From Sphingopyxis sp. H115 (lineage in GTDB: Bacteria; Pseudomonadota; Alphaproteobacteria; Sphingomonadales; Sphingomonadaceae), in the NCBI RefSeq assembly GCF_001468465.1, contig NZ_LNSA01000003.1, positions 124,001-188,000 of the forward strand: DNA of 64,000 bases, in the 5' to 3' direction. A program made the position numbers and the translations under genes. Shown piece by piece: positions 9,225-18,467 of this stretch. Each line of letters starts with the position of its first letter. Within the stretch, counting starts at the first letter, position 1. The notes under the pieces were generated by a model. It saw only the letters and a program-made list of their open reading frames with translations, ran no database searches and was not told where the DNA came from.

Positions 9225-9965
9225 CTAGCGACGGCAAAGCCGGTCGAGTTCCTCGTCGCTCATACCCTCCTCGTCGACCAGCCGCTGCGAAATATAACGG
9301 ACGTCATATTGCGCGATCCGATATTGGCCCTCGCCGGCGCGATAGACCAGCAGCCCGCCACAGGTCCCCGCAATTCCCGGGTGCGAACTGAGGACCGCGA
9401 AATAGGCATAGGCACCGGGATAGCTCGCATCCGGGGGATTGTTGAGCCAGCCGTCCAGCCGTGCCGTAAAGCTGCCTTCACCCGTCTGATGCATTGTCGC
9501 CTCGCGGCTGAACCTGTTCATATCTTCGGTCGTCGCTTCGAGTTGCGGATCCATCATCGCAGCCAGCGCGCGCCCGTTGCCAGCGTCCAGATTGGTCAGG
9601 AACCGCGCTACATATTGGGTCACGGCTGCCGTTTCGGCGGCGCTCGCTTTCCAATCTGCCGGTACCGGCTTGTATGGATCGGTGGCAGGGTCGAAACAGG
9701 TAAAATTCTGCCGGAAATCCTTGATGACCGTGACCCCGCGTTCGACGTCGATCTCGTTGTCGAAATAGAAGCGACCGAACCGCACGCTCAGCCGCCCGCA
9801 TCGCTCTGCCGCGAGCAGCTTGATCCGTTCTATGACCGGGTCATACTGGTTTTCGTCGATGACGGGCACCGTCGCCACATAGCCGCGCCCCGGCACGGCC
9901 TCGACCTTGATCGCGGGCGCGGCCTGAGCCGCTGCCAGCAAGGCAGTCACCAGAAGTGCTGGCAT
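9225..9965 (-). CDS. Secreted protein of unknown function
   Basis: I do not recognise a named family. It has 246 residues with an N-terminal signal peptide (about 1-16, MPALLVTALLAAAQAAP), so it is likely periplasmic. The C-terminal half shows YVARFLTNLDAGNGRALAAMM, then PGAYAYFAVL, GTCGGLLVYR and QYRIAQYDVRYIS. This layout resembles the next secreted protein upstream (10095-10688), suggesting distant paralogy. ATG at 9965 is chosen because it starts the signal peptide; a longer in-frame version would add a basic leader. It is 129 nt downstream of that gene on the same strand. Confidence 0.75.
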   Translation of the reverse strand: MPALLVTALLAAAQAAPAIKVEAVPGRGYVATVPVIDENQYDPVIERIKLLAAERCGRLSVRFGRFYFDNEIDVERGVTVIKDFRQNFTCFDPATDPYKPVPADWKASAAETAAVTQYVARFLTNLDAGNGRALAAMMDPQLEATTEDMNRFSREATMHQTGEGSFTARLDGWLNNPPDASYPGAYAYFAVLSSHPGIAGTCGGLLVYRAGEGQYRIAQYDVRYISQRLVDEEGMSDEELDRLCRR

Positions 9966-10094
9966 AATACGTTTCCCACCTCTCCGCGCGGCGCCTTCCG
10001 GCGCCACGCTTCGCGCCGCGATTCGGTCCCGGCGCCCCTGCCCGCGATCCTGCGTAGGCGCGTATCGACAGACAAGCCCAAATTTCGATTGGGA

Positions 10095-10688
10095 TCACAA
10101 GGCCGTCGCGATCCCCTTGCCCAGATAACATGGAAGCTGCCGCAGCACATCGACCTTCGGCACGCCGTCCTCGATCAGGTCGGGCGGCACTTCGGACGTG
10201 TCGGTGCGCACGACGGTCCACCCGTCGGCGGGCGTCGAGCGGTGGACGACGACATAGCCGCAATCCATCGTCCCGTCTGCCCGATCGCCTCGAAAATCGA
10301 ATGCGGCATAGAGCCCTGTCGGCTGTCCCGCCGGATCGACATACCAGCTCAGCCGCAACACCCGGATCCTGCCGTCGGGCCACAGTGTCGACCGCTTGCG
10401 CAGGTTCATTTCCCATTCGAGCCGCGGGCTCGATGCCTGAAGCGACAGCCGCAACATGGCATAGGCCGCATCATAGTCGCGCTTTTCGAGCGCGAGCGTA
10501 TATTGGGCAAACCGGTCGATCGCGCCTTCCTCATCCGACCGCGATGGTTGAAAGGACGCTCCAACGGCCGTGATAATCTCGCGCTCGACTTCGGGGGCGA
10601 GGGTTGGCGGCGCCGCGAGGGCTGCCGGCATCGCGGCGACAAGGGCGGCACCGGCGAGCAGCAAGGGACCTCGAAGATCAATAGCCAT
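10095..10688 (-). CDS. Secreted protein, DUF4019-like layout
   Basis: Predicted periplasmic protein of 197 residues with a signal peptide (MAIDLRGPLLLAGAALVAAMPAALA). The body has FAQYTLALEKRDYDAAYAML, then LRKRSTLWPDGRIRVLRLSWYVDP, GLYAAFDF, CGYVVVHR and DGWTVVRTD. That is the kind of arrangement found in DUF4019-type domains, but the match is by eye only. The ATG at 10688 overlaps the end of the glutathione S-transferase gene by 11 nt, so the two are probably co-transcribed. Function unknown. Confidence 0.7.
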   Translation of the reverse strand: MAIDLRGPLLLAGAALVAAMPAALAAPPTLAPEVEREIITAVGASFQPSRSDEEGAIDRFAQYTLALEKRDYDAAYAMLRLSLQASSPRLEWEMNLRKRSTLWPDGRIRVLRLSWYVDPAGQPTGLYAAFDFRGDRADGTMDCGYVVVHRSTPADGWTVVRTDTSEVPPDLIEDGVPKVDVLRQLPCYLGKGIATAL

Positions 10689-11304
10689 AATAGGCGCCGC
10701 CCTTTTCGCGCGCGCGCCGCCACGCCGGCCGGTCGTGACAGGCATTCACAAACCCGGCAAGTTTGGGATAGCGCGGCGCCATTCCCTGCATGATTGCGAT
10801 TTCCGCAGGAAAGCTCAGCATGATATCCGCCGCCGACAGGCTATCGCCGATGAAATGGCCGTTCTCGCCGAGCCGGCTTTCCATATAGGCGAAATGCGCG
10901 TCGAGTTGCTGCGCGATTCGCGGCTCGAGCGGGGCAGCGGCTTCGCCGAGACGGGCGGTATAGATGCGCAGCAAGATCGGCGTCATCGCCGACCCTTCGG
11001 CGAAATGCAGCCATTCCAGATGGCTGACATGGTCGTCGGTGCCGCGTTCGGGCACGAGATGGCCGCCACCGTGCCGCTCGCAAAGATATTCGGTGATCGC
11101 ACCCGATTCGGTGATGACCCTACCATTGTCCTCGATCACCGGCGACTTGCCGAGCGGGTGGATCGCGAGCAGTTCGGGCGGCGCGAGATTGGTCACGGGG
11201 TCGCGATCATAATATTTGACCTCATATGCCGCGCCGATTTCCTCGAGCAGCCAAAGAATACGCTGCGACCGGCTGTTGTTCAGATGGTGGACGATCAGGC
11301 TCAT
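10678..11304 (-). CDS. Glutathione S-transferase family protein
   Basis: Cytosolic GST-like enzyme of 208 residues. The thioredoxin-like N-terminal domain has the NNSRSQRILWLLEE start, the conserved cis-proline region GKSPVIEDNG and the glutathione-contacting ITESGAITEYL. The alpha-helical C-terminal domain contains FIGDSLSAADIMLSFP, the usual N-capping motif. Substrate is unknown; these enzymes conjugate glutathione to electrophiles or reduce peroxides. GGAGGAAA precedes the ATG. It lies 14 nt downstream of the ureohydrolase gene and overlaps the next gene, forming a likely operon. Confidence 0.92.
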   Translation of the reverse strand: MSLIVHHLNNSRSQRILWLLEEIGAAYEVKYYDRDPVTNLAPPELLAIHPLGKSPVIEDNGRVITESGAITEYLCERHGGGHLVPERGTDDHVSHLEWLHFAEGSAMTPILLRIYTARLGEAAAPLEPRIAQQLDAHFAYMESRLGENGHFIGDSLSAADIMLSFPAEIAIMQGMAPRYPKLAGFVNACHDRPAWRRAREKGGAYYGY

Positions 11305-11318
11305 GGGTTTCCTCCAGA

Positions 11319-12134
11319 TCAGGGTCGATAAGGTCCGTTACGGTCGATCAGCGCCGCGAGTTCGCGGACCAGCTTGGCTCCGACGATTGCGGTAACGTCG
11401 CCAATGTCGCGGGCCGGGTTGAGTTCGACGATGTCCGCGCCGACGATCGGCGCAGTCTGCTTATGCAACATCGCAAGCAATTCGCGCACCGTCAGTCCGC
11501 CCGGTTCGGGATGTGCAACGCCGGGCGCTGCCGAAGGGTCGAGGCCATCAAGGTCGATCGAGATATAAAGCGGGCCGCCCAGAACCGGGACGCGGTCAGG
11601 CGAGAAATCAGCCATCGACAAAATCTCGACCCCGAAGCGCGCCGCTTGCTCGCGGCAATGATGATTGAGGGTGCGAATGCCGACCTGAACCAGCCGCTTC
11701 GCATGGCCGGCCTCGCAAATGCGGGCGAAGGGCGAAGCGTGGCTGCGCGGGTTGCCGACGAAATCATCGTAGAGATCAGGGTGCGCGTCGATGTGAAGGA
11801 TGGTCACCGGCCCGTGGCACGCCGCCGCCGCCTCGACGAGCGGAAAGGTCACGGCGTGGTCGCCGCCGAGGGCGAGCGGAATGTCTCCATCTTCGCGCAC
11901 ATAAGCGATGTGGCGACGGATCATGGCATCGTCCTGCGCCGTGTCTTCGGTCAGCGGGAGGTCGCCGTCGTCGGTGAGAGCAATGTCGGCGCCGATTTCG
12001 CGACCGAGTTCGCTCGCCATATTGCCGCGGTCGCTCCACAGCATCGCGCGGATCGCGGCCGGTCCTGCGGCGGCGCCGCGTTCGAAGCTGCTGTTGATAT
12101 CGGTGGGCAAGCCGAAGAGGCGGATCGCGGGCAT
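11319..12134 (-). CDS. Agmatinase/arginase family ureohydrolase
   Basis: Predicted Mn-dependent hydrolase of 271 residues that releases urea from agmatine, arginine or a related guanidino compound. All metal-ligand motifs are visible: LGGDHAVTFP, ILHIDAHPDLYDDF and SIDLDGLDPSAAPG. The exact substrate cannot be told from the motifs; the agmatinase (SpeB-like) branch is most likely, with formimidoglutamase or guanidinobutyrase possible. It is the first gene of a short minus-strand cluster with the glutathione S-transferase and a secreted protein. Confidence 0.9.
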   Translation of the reverse strand: MPAIRLFGLPTDINSSFERGAAAGPAAIRAMLWSDRGNMASELGREIGADIALTDDGDLPLTEDTAQDDAMIRRHIAYVREDGDIPLALGGDHAVTFPLVEAAAACHGPVTILHIDAHPDLYDDFVGNPRSHASPFARICEAGHAKRLVQVGIRTLNHHCREQAARFGVEILSMADFSPDRVPVLGGPLYISIDLDGLDPSAAPGVAHPEPGGLTVRELLAMLHKQTAPIVGADIVELNPARDIGDVTAIVGAKLVRELAALIDRNGPYRP

Positions 12135-12283
12135 AGGCCGCTTGTAGTCACTGCCAAGGTCCGCGCAAGGATCAACGGCGGGCGGGCCGACCTGCTAGGG
12201 AGAGGGGAGCGCAGGTCAAAGGGGCTGGTGGCCCGCCGCCGTCGGCCGGCCGGTTCGAGCAAGGCGAGCCGGCCGGATGGCTA

Positions 12284-13363
12284 TCAAATGTCGTTGTCGC
12301 CTTCGTCGTCGGGGCCTGCCATCATTTCCTCGGCGACCGCGTCGGTGCGGCCGCGGATTGCGGCTTCGAGCCGTTCCCTGAGTTCGGGATTCTCGGTGAG
12401 AAAATTCTTCGCATTTTCGCGGCCCTGCCCGATGCGGATCGAATCATAACTGAACCAGGCGCCCGATTTCTCGACCAACCCGGCCTTGACGCCGATGTCG
12501 AGTATCTCACCGATCTTGGAAATGCCCTGCCCGTACATGATGTCGAATTCGACCTGTTTGAACGGCGGCGCGACCTTGTTCTTGACCACTTTCACGCGCG
12601 TCGTGTTGCCGACGATCTCGTCGCCATTCTTGATCTGGCCGGTGCGGCGGATGTCGAGGCGGACCGAGGCATAGAATTTGAGCGCGTTGCCGCCGGTCGT
12701 GGTTTCGGGGTTGCCATACATCACGCCGATCTTCATGCGCAGCTGATTGATGAAGATCACCATGCAGCGCGACCGGCTGATCGATCCGGTGAGCTTGCGC
12801 AGCGACTGCGACATCAAGCGGGCTTGAAGACCGACGTGACTGTCGCCCATCTCGCCTTCGATTTCGGCGCGCGGAACGAGCGCGGCGACCGAGTCGACGA
12901 CGAGCACGTCGATCGCGTTCGAGCGGACGAGCGTATCGACGATTTCGAGCGCCTGTTCGCCGGTATCGGGCTGCGACACGATCAGTTCGTCGATGTTGAC
13001 GCCCAGCTTGCGTGCATAAACGGGGTCGAGCGCATGTTCGGCGTCGACGAAGGCGACGGTGCCGCCAGTTTTCTGCGCTTCGGCGAGCGTGTGTAGCGCG
13101 AGCGTCGTCTTGCCCGAGCTTTCGGGGCCATAGATTTCGATGACGCGGCCGCGCGGCAGCCCGCCGACGCCGAGCGCAATGTCGAGGCCGAGCGAACCGG
13201 TCGAGATCGCCTCGACCTGCATCGCTTCCTTCGAGCCCAATTTCATCACCGAGCCCTTGCCGAACGCGCGATCGATCTGCGCGAGCGCGGCGTCGAGCGC
13301 CTTCTGCCTGTCCGTGTTGTTCACTGATTTCCCCGATTCGACGAGTGACAATTGTCCGGCCAT
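12284..13363 (-). CDS. recA: Recombinase RecA
   Basis: Central homologous recombination and SOS protein, 359 residues. Walker A GPESSGKT, the MAW-type stretch and loop L2 region ([36 protein letters not shown]) are intact, and the C-terminal tail is acidic ([10 protein letters not shown]). AAAGGGA lies at ribosome-binding distance before the ATG. A LexA-type box sits 77-91 nt upstream, so SOS control is expected. It is monocistronic; a GC-rich inverted repeat (two CCGGCCGG arms, roughly 12242-12273) lies just beyond the stop. Confidence 0.99.
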   Translation of the reverse strand: MAGQLSLVESGKSVNNTDRQKALDAALAQIDRAFGKGSVMKLGSKEAMQVEAISTGSLGLDIALGVGGLPRGRVIEIYGPESSGKTTLALHTLAEAQKTGGTVAFVDAEHALDPVYARKLGVNIDELIVSQPDTGEQALEIVDTLVRSNAIDVLVVDSVAALVPRAEIEGEMGDSHVGLQARLMSQSLRKLTGSISRSRCMVIFINQLRMKIGVMYGNPETTTGGNALKFYASVRLDIRRTGQIKNGDEIVGNTTRVKVVKNKVAPPFKQVEFDIMYGQGISKIGEILDIGVKAGLVEKSGAWFSYDSIRIGQGRENAKNFLTENPELRERLEAAIRGRTDAVAEEMMAGPDDEGDNDI

Positions 13364-13439
13364 TGCCGTCCCTTTCCAGCTCTAGAGCGACAGTGGAAGC
13401 ATCGCAACGCCGGAACTATGTGCCACATTTGTTCTACCG

Positions 13440-13454
13440 GAACAAGTAGGGAAC
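13440..13454 (-). promoter_or_regulatory. LexA box upstream of recA
   Basis: On the recA strand this reads GTTC-N7-GTTC exactly, the direct-repeat SOS box known for alphaproteobacterial LexA. It lies 77 nt upstream of the recA ATG, in the position expected for the core promoter. The overlapping TTGTTC could serve as the -35. Confidence 0.85.
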
Positions 13455-13497
13455 AAAATAATCTTTGTCCGCCCTCCGCCCTTGCGTGTGCAGCGCG

Positions 13498-13851
13498 CTA
13501 TCGGGCCGCGAATTCATCCAGCGCTGCTTCGATATCGCTGATCCGGAAGGGCTTGGTGATCAGCTTGCGATGCAAATGTTCAGGCGGGATGACGTCGCCG
13601 CCGCCCGAGGTGAAGGCGAAGGGAATGTTTTTAGCGGCAAGGGCGTCCGCGATCGGCCAGCCTTTTTCGTCGCCGAGGTTGATATCGACGAGCGCGCCGG
13701 CAAAAGGCTCGGCTGCGATGAACGCGAGCGCTTCTTCGTTGCTGGTCGCCTGGGCGGGTTCGGGAAGGTCGAGCACATCGAACATGTCGACCAGCATCAT
13801 GCCGATCAACACATCGTCCTCGACGAGCAGGATGCGCCGATCACCTGGCAT
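13498..13851 (-). CDS. Single-domain response regulator coupled to cckA
   Basis: Stand-alone receiver domain of 117 residues with no output domain. The phosphorylation pocket is complete: Glu11/Asp12/Asp13, phospho-acceptor Asp56 (LVDINLG), Thr81 and Lys100. The ATG at 13851 lies inside the end of cckA (11-nt overlap), so the two genes are translationally coupled. An in-frame extension upstream would only read cckA in a different frame and is rejected. It could be a phosphate sink or a modulator of the CckA phosphorelay. It lacks the usual MP-DG after the Asp (INLGDEKG instead), as in several stress-type single-domain receivers. Confidence 0.9.
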   Translation of the reverse strand: MPGDRRILLVEDDVLIGMMLVDMFDVLDLPEPAQATSNEEALAFIAAEPFAGALVDINLGDEKGWPIADALAAKNIPFAFTSGGGDVIPPEHLHRKLITKPFRISDIEAALDEFAAR

Positions 13852-16291
13852 CGGACACCCGATGCGCCGCGTCGTCGAGCGCCGCCGACGTCGCCTCGGC
13901 CAGCTGTGCCACCGAAAAGGGTTTGGGCAGGAAGGCCACGTGGTCGATGTCGATCGACTGGCGGAGCTGCTCCTCGGCATAGCCCGACATGAACAGGACG
14001 GGCAGGTCAGGCCGCTTCGCGCGCATCGCCCGCACCATCGCCGGCCCGTCCATCGTCGGCATCACGACGTCGCTGATAATCAAGTCGACCTTCTCCATCT
14101 GGGCAAACCGTTCGATCCCCTCCTCGCCCTGCGAGGCGGTCACGACGTTGTAACCCGCACGGGTGAGCGCGCGTTCCGCAACCGCGCGCACCATATCCTC
14201 GTCCTCGACGAGCAAGATCGTCCCGCTGCCCCACTGGCTCTTTTTCGGCTTGACCGGCGGCGGCACAGTAGCGGGCGCGTCGCCCTGGACCCGATGGACC
14301 GGCAGGTAGATCGAAAAGCTCGTCCCCTGCCCCGGCTTGCTGTCCGCAAAGATGAAGCCCGCCGACTGCTTGATGATGCCATAGACGGTCGACAGCCCGA
14401 GCCCGGTGCCCTTGCCAACATCTTTTGTCGTGAAGAACGGTTCGAAAATCTTGGGCAGCACATCGGCGGGAATGCCCGTCCCCGTGTCGCTGACCTTCAA
14501 TGCGCAATAATCGGCCGGCGGCATGAATTCATTGCCCATCTGCCGGACTTCCGCGGACGATACCGGATAGGTTTCGATCGTAAGCGTGCCTCCGCCTGGC
14601 ATCGCATCACGCGCGTTGACGGCAAGATTGATGATGACCTGTTCGAGCTGTCCGGGGTCGGCGCGCACCGCGCCGAGCCCGCGGCCGTGATGCACCGACA
14701 GCTGCACCGTCTCGCCGATGAGGCGCTTCAAGAGGTGCGACACTTCCGAAATCACGTCGGGCAGCTGCAAAATCTGCGGGCGCAGCGTTTGTTGCCGCGA
14801 AAAGGCGAGTAATTGCCGCGTCAGGCTGGCGGCGCGATTGGCATTGCTACGTATCTGTTGGATATCGTCATAGTCGCTGTCACCGGGGGTATGGCGCATC
14901 AACATCAGGTCGCAGGCACCGAGCACCGCGGTCAGGATATTGTTGAAATCATGCGCTACACCGCCTGCAAGCTGACCGACCGCCTGCATTTTCGACGCCT
15001 GCGCGACCTGCCGCTTGAGGCGCGACTCCTCGCTCGAATCCTTGAGGCTCAGCAGCACTGCCGCTTCGCCGAGCCCGCGCACGCCGACGACGCGCATCGA
15101 TACCGGCTCGCCGCTTTGCGCTGCGAGCCGGATCGACATATCACCGCCCACCTGTTGACCACTGCTGTGGCGCCGGATCATGTCGGCGAGCGCACCCTTG
15201 TCCTCGCCGACGACGATATCGCCGGGGTAGCGCGGCATTTTACCCTCGCCTAGGTTCGCCGCGCGCACGAACGCGCGGTTCATATAGAGGAACCGCCCGT
15301 CGCGATCGACCATCGCGAGTCCGAAGGGGAGAAGCGACAACAGCGTTTCGACATAGGTTTGCGCGGTGCCGCGATCCGCCGGCCCCATTTCCTCGTCGAG
15401 CATCGCGAGCAGCATCGGCGCATTGGCGTCGGCGGGTGCAAGCGGAATCTGGATCATCCTCACCGGCGTCGCCCGATCGCCTTCGCGCGCGAAATAGAGC
15501 GCACCGCCATCGTCTAGACGGATCATCGGCGCGACGTCGCGGCCCGCATAATGACGCGCATCGTCTTCGCCCAGCGCACGAAGCAGAAAGGCTTGGTTGG
15601 CAACGCGCAGCCGCCCTTCGGCGCTGACGAGGGCCACCATCACCCCGGCATGGCCCAGTGTCCGTCCGGCGGGTCCATCGAGATGGCGGGCGATTTCGGA
15701 CACGAGATCGAGGCGTTCGACTGCCGAGAAGCGCCAGACAAGATAATCTTCGGCCTGTCCGGCGCGGGTCACCTGCGCGCGAAGCTGTAACGGGCCGACT
15801 GCGATATCATCCGCGCGACCCTCCCCATCGCGCCAGGCGTCACGCCCTGCATTTTTGAGGACATCGGCGCCGCGCCCTTCGAGCGGCAACCCCGGCGGCG
15901 TGACGAAGCCCCCCATCCATGTGCCGAACAGGTCATTGGCGCACACCATACGCCCGGCGCGATCGGTGATCGCGATCGCGACATCGTCGTGGCTAACCGC
16001 CTGGCGCAGCATCGTCCAATCGGTCGCCGCCGCCTCGCCGGCGACCGTCGCGGGAAAGAGCCGCCGTGCGAGCAGCACGCCGCCGGCTGCAACTGCCAGA
16101 CCGGCCAAAAAACCTGCGGCAAGGATGAGATTTCCTGTCGCCCAGAACAGGAGCGCAACCGACAGCAGCGCGAGCCCGCCGAGCAGAGCCATGTCGGCCC
16201 ACGACAAGCTCGTCGGCGCCGACAAGGGACCGGCGGCGCCCGCCCCCCTGATGAAATTACCATCAGCGGAGGGCAGGCTGTGCGCGGTCAA
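13841..16291 (-). CDS. cckA: Cell-cycle hybrid histidine kinase CckA
   Basis: Membrane-bound hybrid kinase/phosphatase that feeds phosphate through ChpT to CtrA and CpdR. It has 816 residues: two membrane helices (about 34-76), PAS-like regions (about 90-420), the dimerisation domain with AVGQLAGGVAHDFNN (phospho-His447), an ATPase domain (NARDAM, DTGTGIP, GKGTGLGLSTVYGI), and a C-terminal receiver with Asp741. The closing FMSGYAEEQLR and FLPKPFS are characteristic of CckA. The start appears to be a TTG at 16291; no in-frame ATG occurs before the first helix. chpT is elsewhere in this window (31.9 kb). Confidence 0.93.
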   Translation of the reverse strand: MTAHSLPSADGNFIRGAGAAGPLSAPTSLSWADMALLGGLALLSVALLFWATGNLILAAGFLAGLAVAAGGVLLARRLFPATVAGEAAATDWTMLRQAVSHDDVAIAITDRAGRMVCANDLFGTWMGGFVTPPGLPLEGRGADVLKNAGRDAWRDGEGRADDIAVGPLQLRAQVTRAGQAEDYLVWRFSAVERLDLVSEIARHLDGPAGRTLGHAGVMVALVSAEGRLRVANQAFLLRALGEDDARHYAGRDVAPMIRLDDGGALYFAREGDRATPVRMIQIPLAPADANAPMLLAMLDEEMGPADRGTAQTYVETLLSLLPFGLAMVDRDGRFLYMNRAFVRAANLGEGKMPRYPGDIVVGEDKGALADMIRRHSSGQQVGGDMSIRLAAQSGEPVSMRVVGVRGLGEAAVLLSLKDSSEESRLKRQVAQASKMQAVGQLAGGVAHDFNNILTAVLGACDLMLMRHTPGDSDYDDIQQIRSNANRAASLTRQLLAFSRQQTLRPQILQLPDVISEVSHLLKRLIGETVQLSVHHGRGLGAVRADPGQLEQVIINLAVNARDAMPGGGTLTIETYPVSSAEVRQMGNEFMPPADYCALKVSDTGTGIPADVLPKIFEPFFTTKDVGKGTGLGLSTVYGIIKQSAGFIFADSKPGQGTSFSIYLPVHRVQGDAPATVPPPVKPKKSQWGSGTILLVEDEDMVRAVAERALTRAGYNVVTASQGEEGIERFAQMEKVDLIISDVVMPTMDGPAMVRAMRAKRPDLPVLFMSGYAEEQLRQSIDIDHVAFLPKPFSVAQLAEATSAALDDAAHRVSDAR

Positions 16292-16314
16292 TTGACATTC
16301 TTTCTATCGGTGCA

Positions 16315-18372
16315 TCACCAGATGCGGACACGGTCCTTGGGCGCCAGATAGAGTTTCTGGCCTTCCTTGATCTGATAGGCCTTATACCAAGGGTCAAGGT
16401 TGCGCGAGACCCAAGTCCGCTGGATCGAGGGCGAATGCGGATCGGTCGTGATGCGCTGCGACAGATTCTGTTCGCGATAGTTGCGCCGCCACACCTGCGC
16501 CCAGCCCAGGAAGAAGCGCTGATCGCCCGTCAACCCGTCGATCACCGGCGCCTCCTTGCCGTTCAGCGACGCCTTATAGGCGTCATAGGCAATGGTCAGA
16601 CCCGCAAGGTCGCCGATATTCTCGCCCAGCGTGAATTTGCCGTCGAGATGTTCGCCGGGCAGGACCTCGTATGCATTATACTGCGCGATCAATGCTTCGC
16701 CCGCGGCCTCGAACGCCTTGACGTCCTCCGCCGTCCACCAATCGGCAAGCTTGCCCGTCTCGTCATATTTCGCGCCCTGGTCGTCGAAGTGATGGCTGAC
16801 CTCGTGACCGATGACGGCGCCGATGCCGCCATAGTTGACCGCCGGGTCGGCATGCGGGTCGAAGAAAGGCGGCTGCAGGATCGCGGCGGGGAAGACGATC
16901 TCGTTCATGCCGAAATTGGCATAAGCGTTTATCGTCATCGGGGTCATAAACCATTCCCAGCGACGGATTGGTCCCCCGAGATGACCGATATTGTCGTCAT
17001 GCGCGAACTGATTCGACCGCAGCGCATTGCCGAACAGGTCGTCGGCGCGGATCTCGAGCTTGCTATAGTCTTTCCACTGGTCGGGGTAGCCGATCTTGGT
17101 GGTGAAATTCGCCAGCTTCTCGCGCGCTTTAACCTTGGTCTGCGGCTGCATCCACGTCAGGCCGTCGATGCGGCGCCCCATCGCGTGGAGGACATTCTTT
17201 ACGAGCGTATCCATCGCGGCCTTGGTTTCGGGCGGGAAATATTTCGCGACATAATCCTTGCCGACCGCATCGCCGAGATTGCCGGTGGTAAAGTCGACCG
17301 CGCGCTTCCAGCGCTCTTCCATCTGCGGCGTGCCCGACAAGGCGGTGCTGTAGAAGGAGAAGGTTTCCTGCGCGACGGCATCGGGCAGGACGCCCGAGAA
17401 GCCGTCGAGGCTGCGCACGATCAGCAGGTCGCGGATCACCGCGATCGGTGCATCGGCGAGCAGCTTGGCCTCGCCGGTAAAGGCGCTCGGCTGCGACACG
17501 ATCAGCGTGTCTTCCTTGACTCCGATGCCGCGGATGAAGGTCGACCAGTCGAATCCGGGCGCGGCTTTGGCGAGTTCGGCCACCGTCATCTTGTTATAGG
17601 CCTTGGTCGCGTCGCTGCTGTCGTTCTTGTCCCAATGGACCGTCGCGACCTGCTTTTCGAAATCATAGATTGCCTTGGCGCGCGCCGCGGCATCGGTTTC
17701 GCCGGCGAGCGTCAGGACATTTTCGAGATGCTTGAGATAGGCCGCCTGCAGCGCGGTGTTCCGTTCATTCTCCTTCAGGTAGAAATCGCGGTCGGGCATG
17801 CCGATCCCGCCCTGGAAAATGATGTAGGTGTAGACGTCGGGATTCTTGTCGTCCTGTCCGACATAGCCGCCGAAGAAATGCGACACGCCGCTGCGGTCGG
17901 CTTCTGCAAGCAGCGCCGCAAGACCCTGTTTTTCGACGGCGCGGATCTTGTTCAGCCACGGCTGGATAGGCGTAAGCCCCTTCGCTTCGACCGTCGCGCC
18001 GTCCAGATAGGAGGCATAGGCGCGGCCGATCATGCTATCCGGATCGCCTTTGGCCGCGTCGAGGATTTCGCGCGTGCGCGTCTGCGACAGGTCGTTGAGC
18101 GCTGTGAACATGCCATAGTTCGACTTGTCGGCCGGAATCTCGGTGTTTTTTGCCCACGTCCCGTTGGCATAGGCATAGAAATCGTCGCCCGGTTGGACGC
18201 TCTTGTCCATGCCCGCCTGGTCGAAACCGAAATCGCCGATGGCCGGCTTTGACGCGTTTTCGGCGGCGGGTGCCGCAGCGGCTTCCTCTTTCGCCGCCAC
18301 GGGGGCGGCAAGCAGCAGGGCGCCAAGCGCGGCGGTCGCGAGCAGACGCGAAGACATATGCGAAGCTTTCAT
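16315..18372 (-). CDS. Secreted M13-family zinc metallopeptidase (neprilysin-like)
   Basis: Predicted periplasmic endopeptidase of 685 residues. A signal peptide (about 1-28) leads into the M13 N-terminal domain (QPGDDFYAYANGTWAK). The catalytic zinc site HEVSH is at 523-527 within VIGHEVSHHFDDQGAKYD, and the third ligand motif GENIGDLAGLTIAY follows. The C-terminus ends in DRVRIW, as usual in this family. Such enzymes cut small peptides; the natural substrate is unknown. The ATG at 18372, preceded by GGGGAA, begins the signal peptide. cckA begins 23 nt downstream on the same strand. Confidence 0.95.
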   Translation of the reverse strand: MKASHMSSRLLATAALGALLLAAPVAAKEEAAAAPAAENASKPAIGDFGFDQAGMDKSVQPGDDFYAYANGTWAKNTEIPADKSNYGMFTALNDLSQTRTREILDAAKGDPDSMIGRAYASYLDGATVEAKGLTPIQPWLNKIRAVEKQGLAALLAEADRSGVSHFFGGYVGQDDKNPDVYTYIIFQGGIGMPDRDFYLKENERNTALQAAYLKHLENVLTLAGETDAAARAKAIYDFEKQVATVHWDKNDSSDATKAYNKMTVAELAKAAPGFDWSTFIRGIGVKEDTLIVSQPSAFTGEAKLLADAPIAVIRDLLIVRSLDGFSGVLPDAVAQETFSFYSTALSGTPQMEERWKRAVDFTTGNLGDAVGKDYVAKYFPPETKAAMDTLVKNVLHAMGRRIDGLTWMQPQTKVKAREKLANFTTKIGYPDQWKDYSKLEIRADDLFGNALRSNQFAHDDNIGHLGGPIRRWEWFMTPMTINAYANFGMNEIVFPAAILQPPFFDPHADPAVNYGGIGAVIGHEVSHHFDDQGAKYDETGKLADWWTAEDVKAFEAAGEALIAQYNAYEVLPGEHLDGKFTLGENIGDLAGLTIAYDAYKASLNGKEAPVIDGLTGDQRFFLGWAQVWRRNYREQNLSQRITTDPHSPSIQRTWVSRNLDPWYKAYQIKEGQKLYLAPKDRVRIW

Positions 18373-18467
18373 GATATTCCCCGATTTCAGTATGAAGCGG
18401 CAGCCCGCGCCGCGCAGGCGCAACGCAAACCGACGATGCGACAGCTATACGCCTGCCCGTCGGCGGT

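Noticed and set aside
7359..10793. Very long open frame (1144 codons) on the plus strand opposite alaS and the secreted-protein genes
   Set aside because: Antisense to clear genes; composition is rich in Arg/His/Asp as expected from reading high-GC genes in reverse, with no domain.
12242..12273. recA terminator (CCGGCCGG inverted repeat)
   Set aside because: Stem has a mismatch, a long loop and no T-run, so I do not list it as a terminator.
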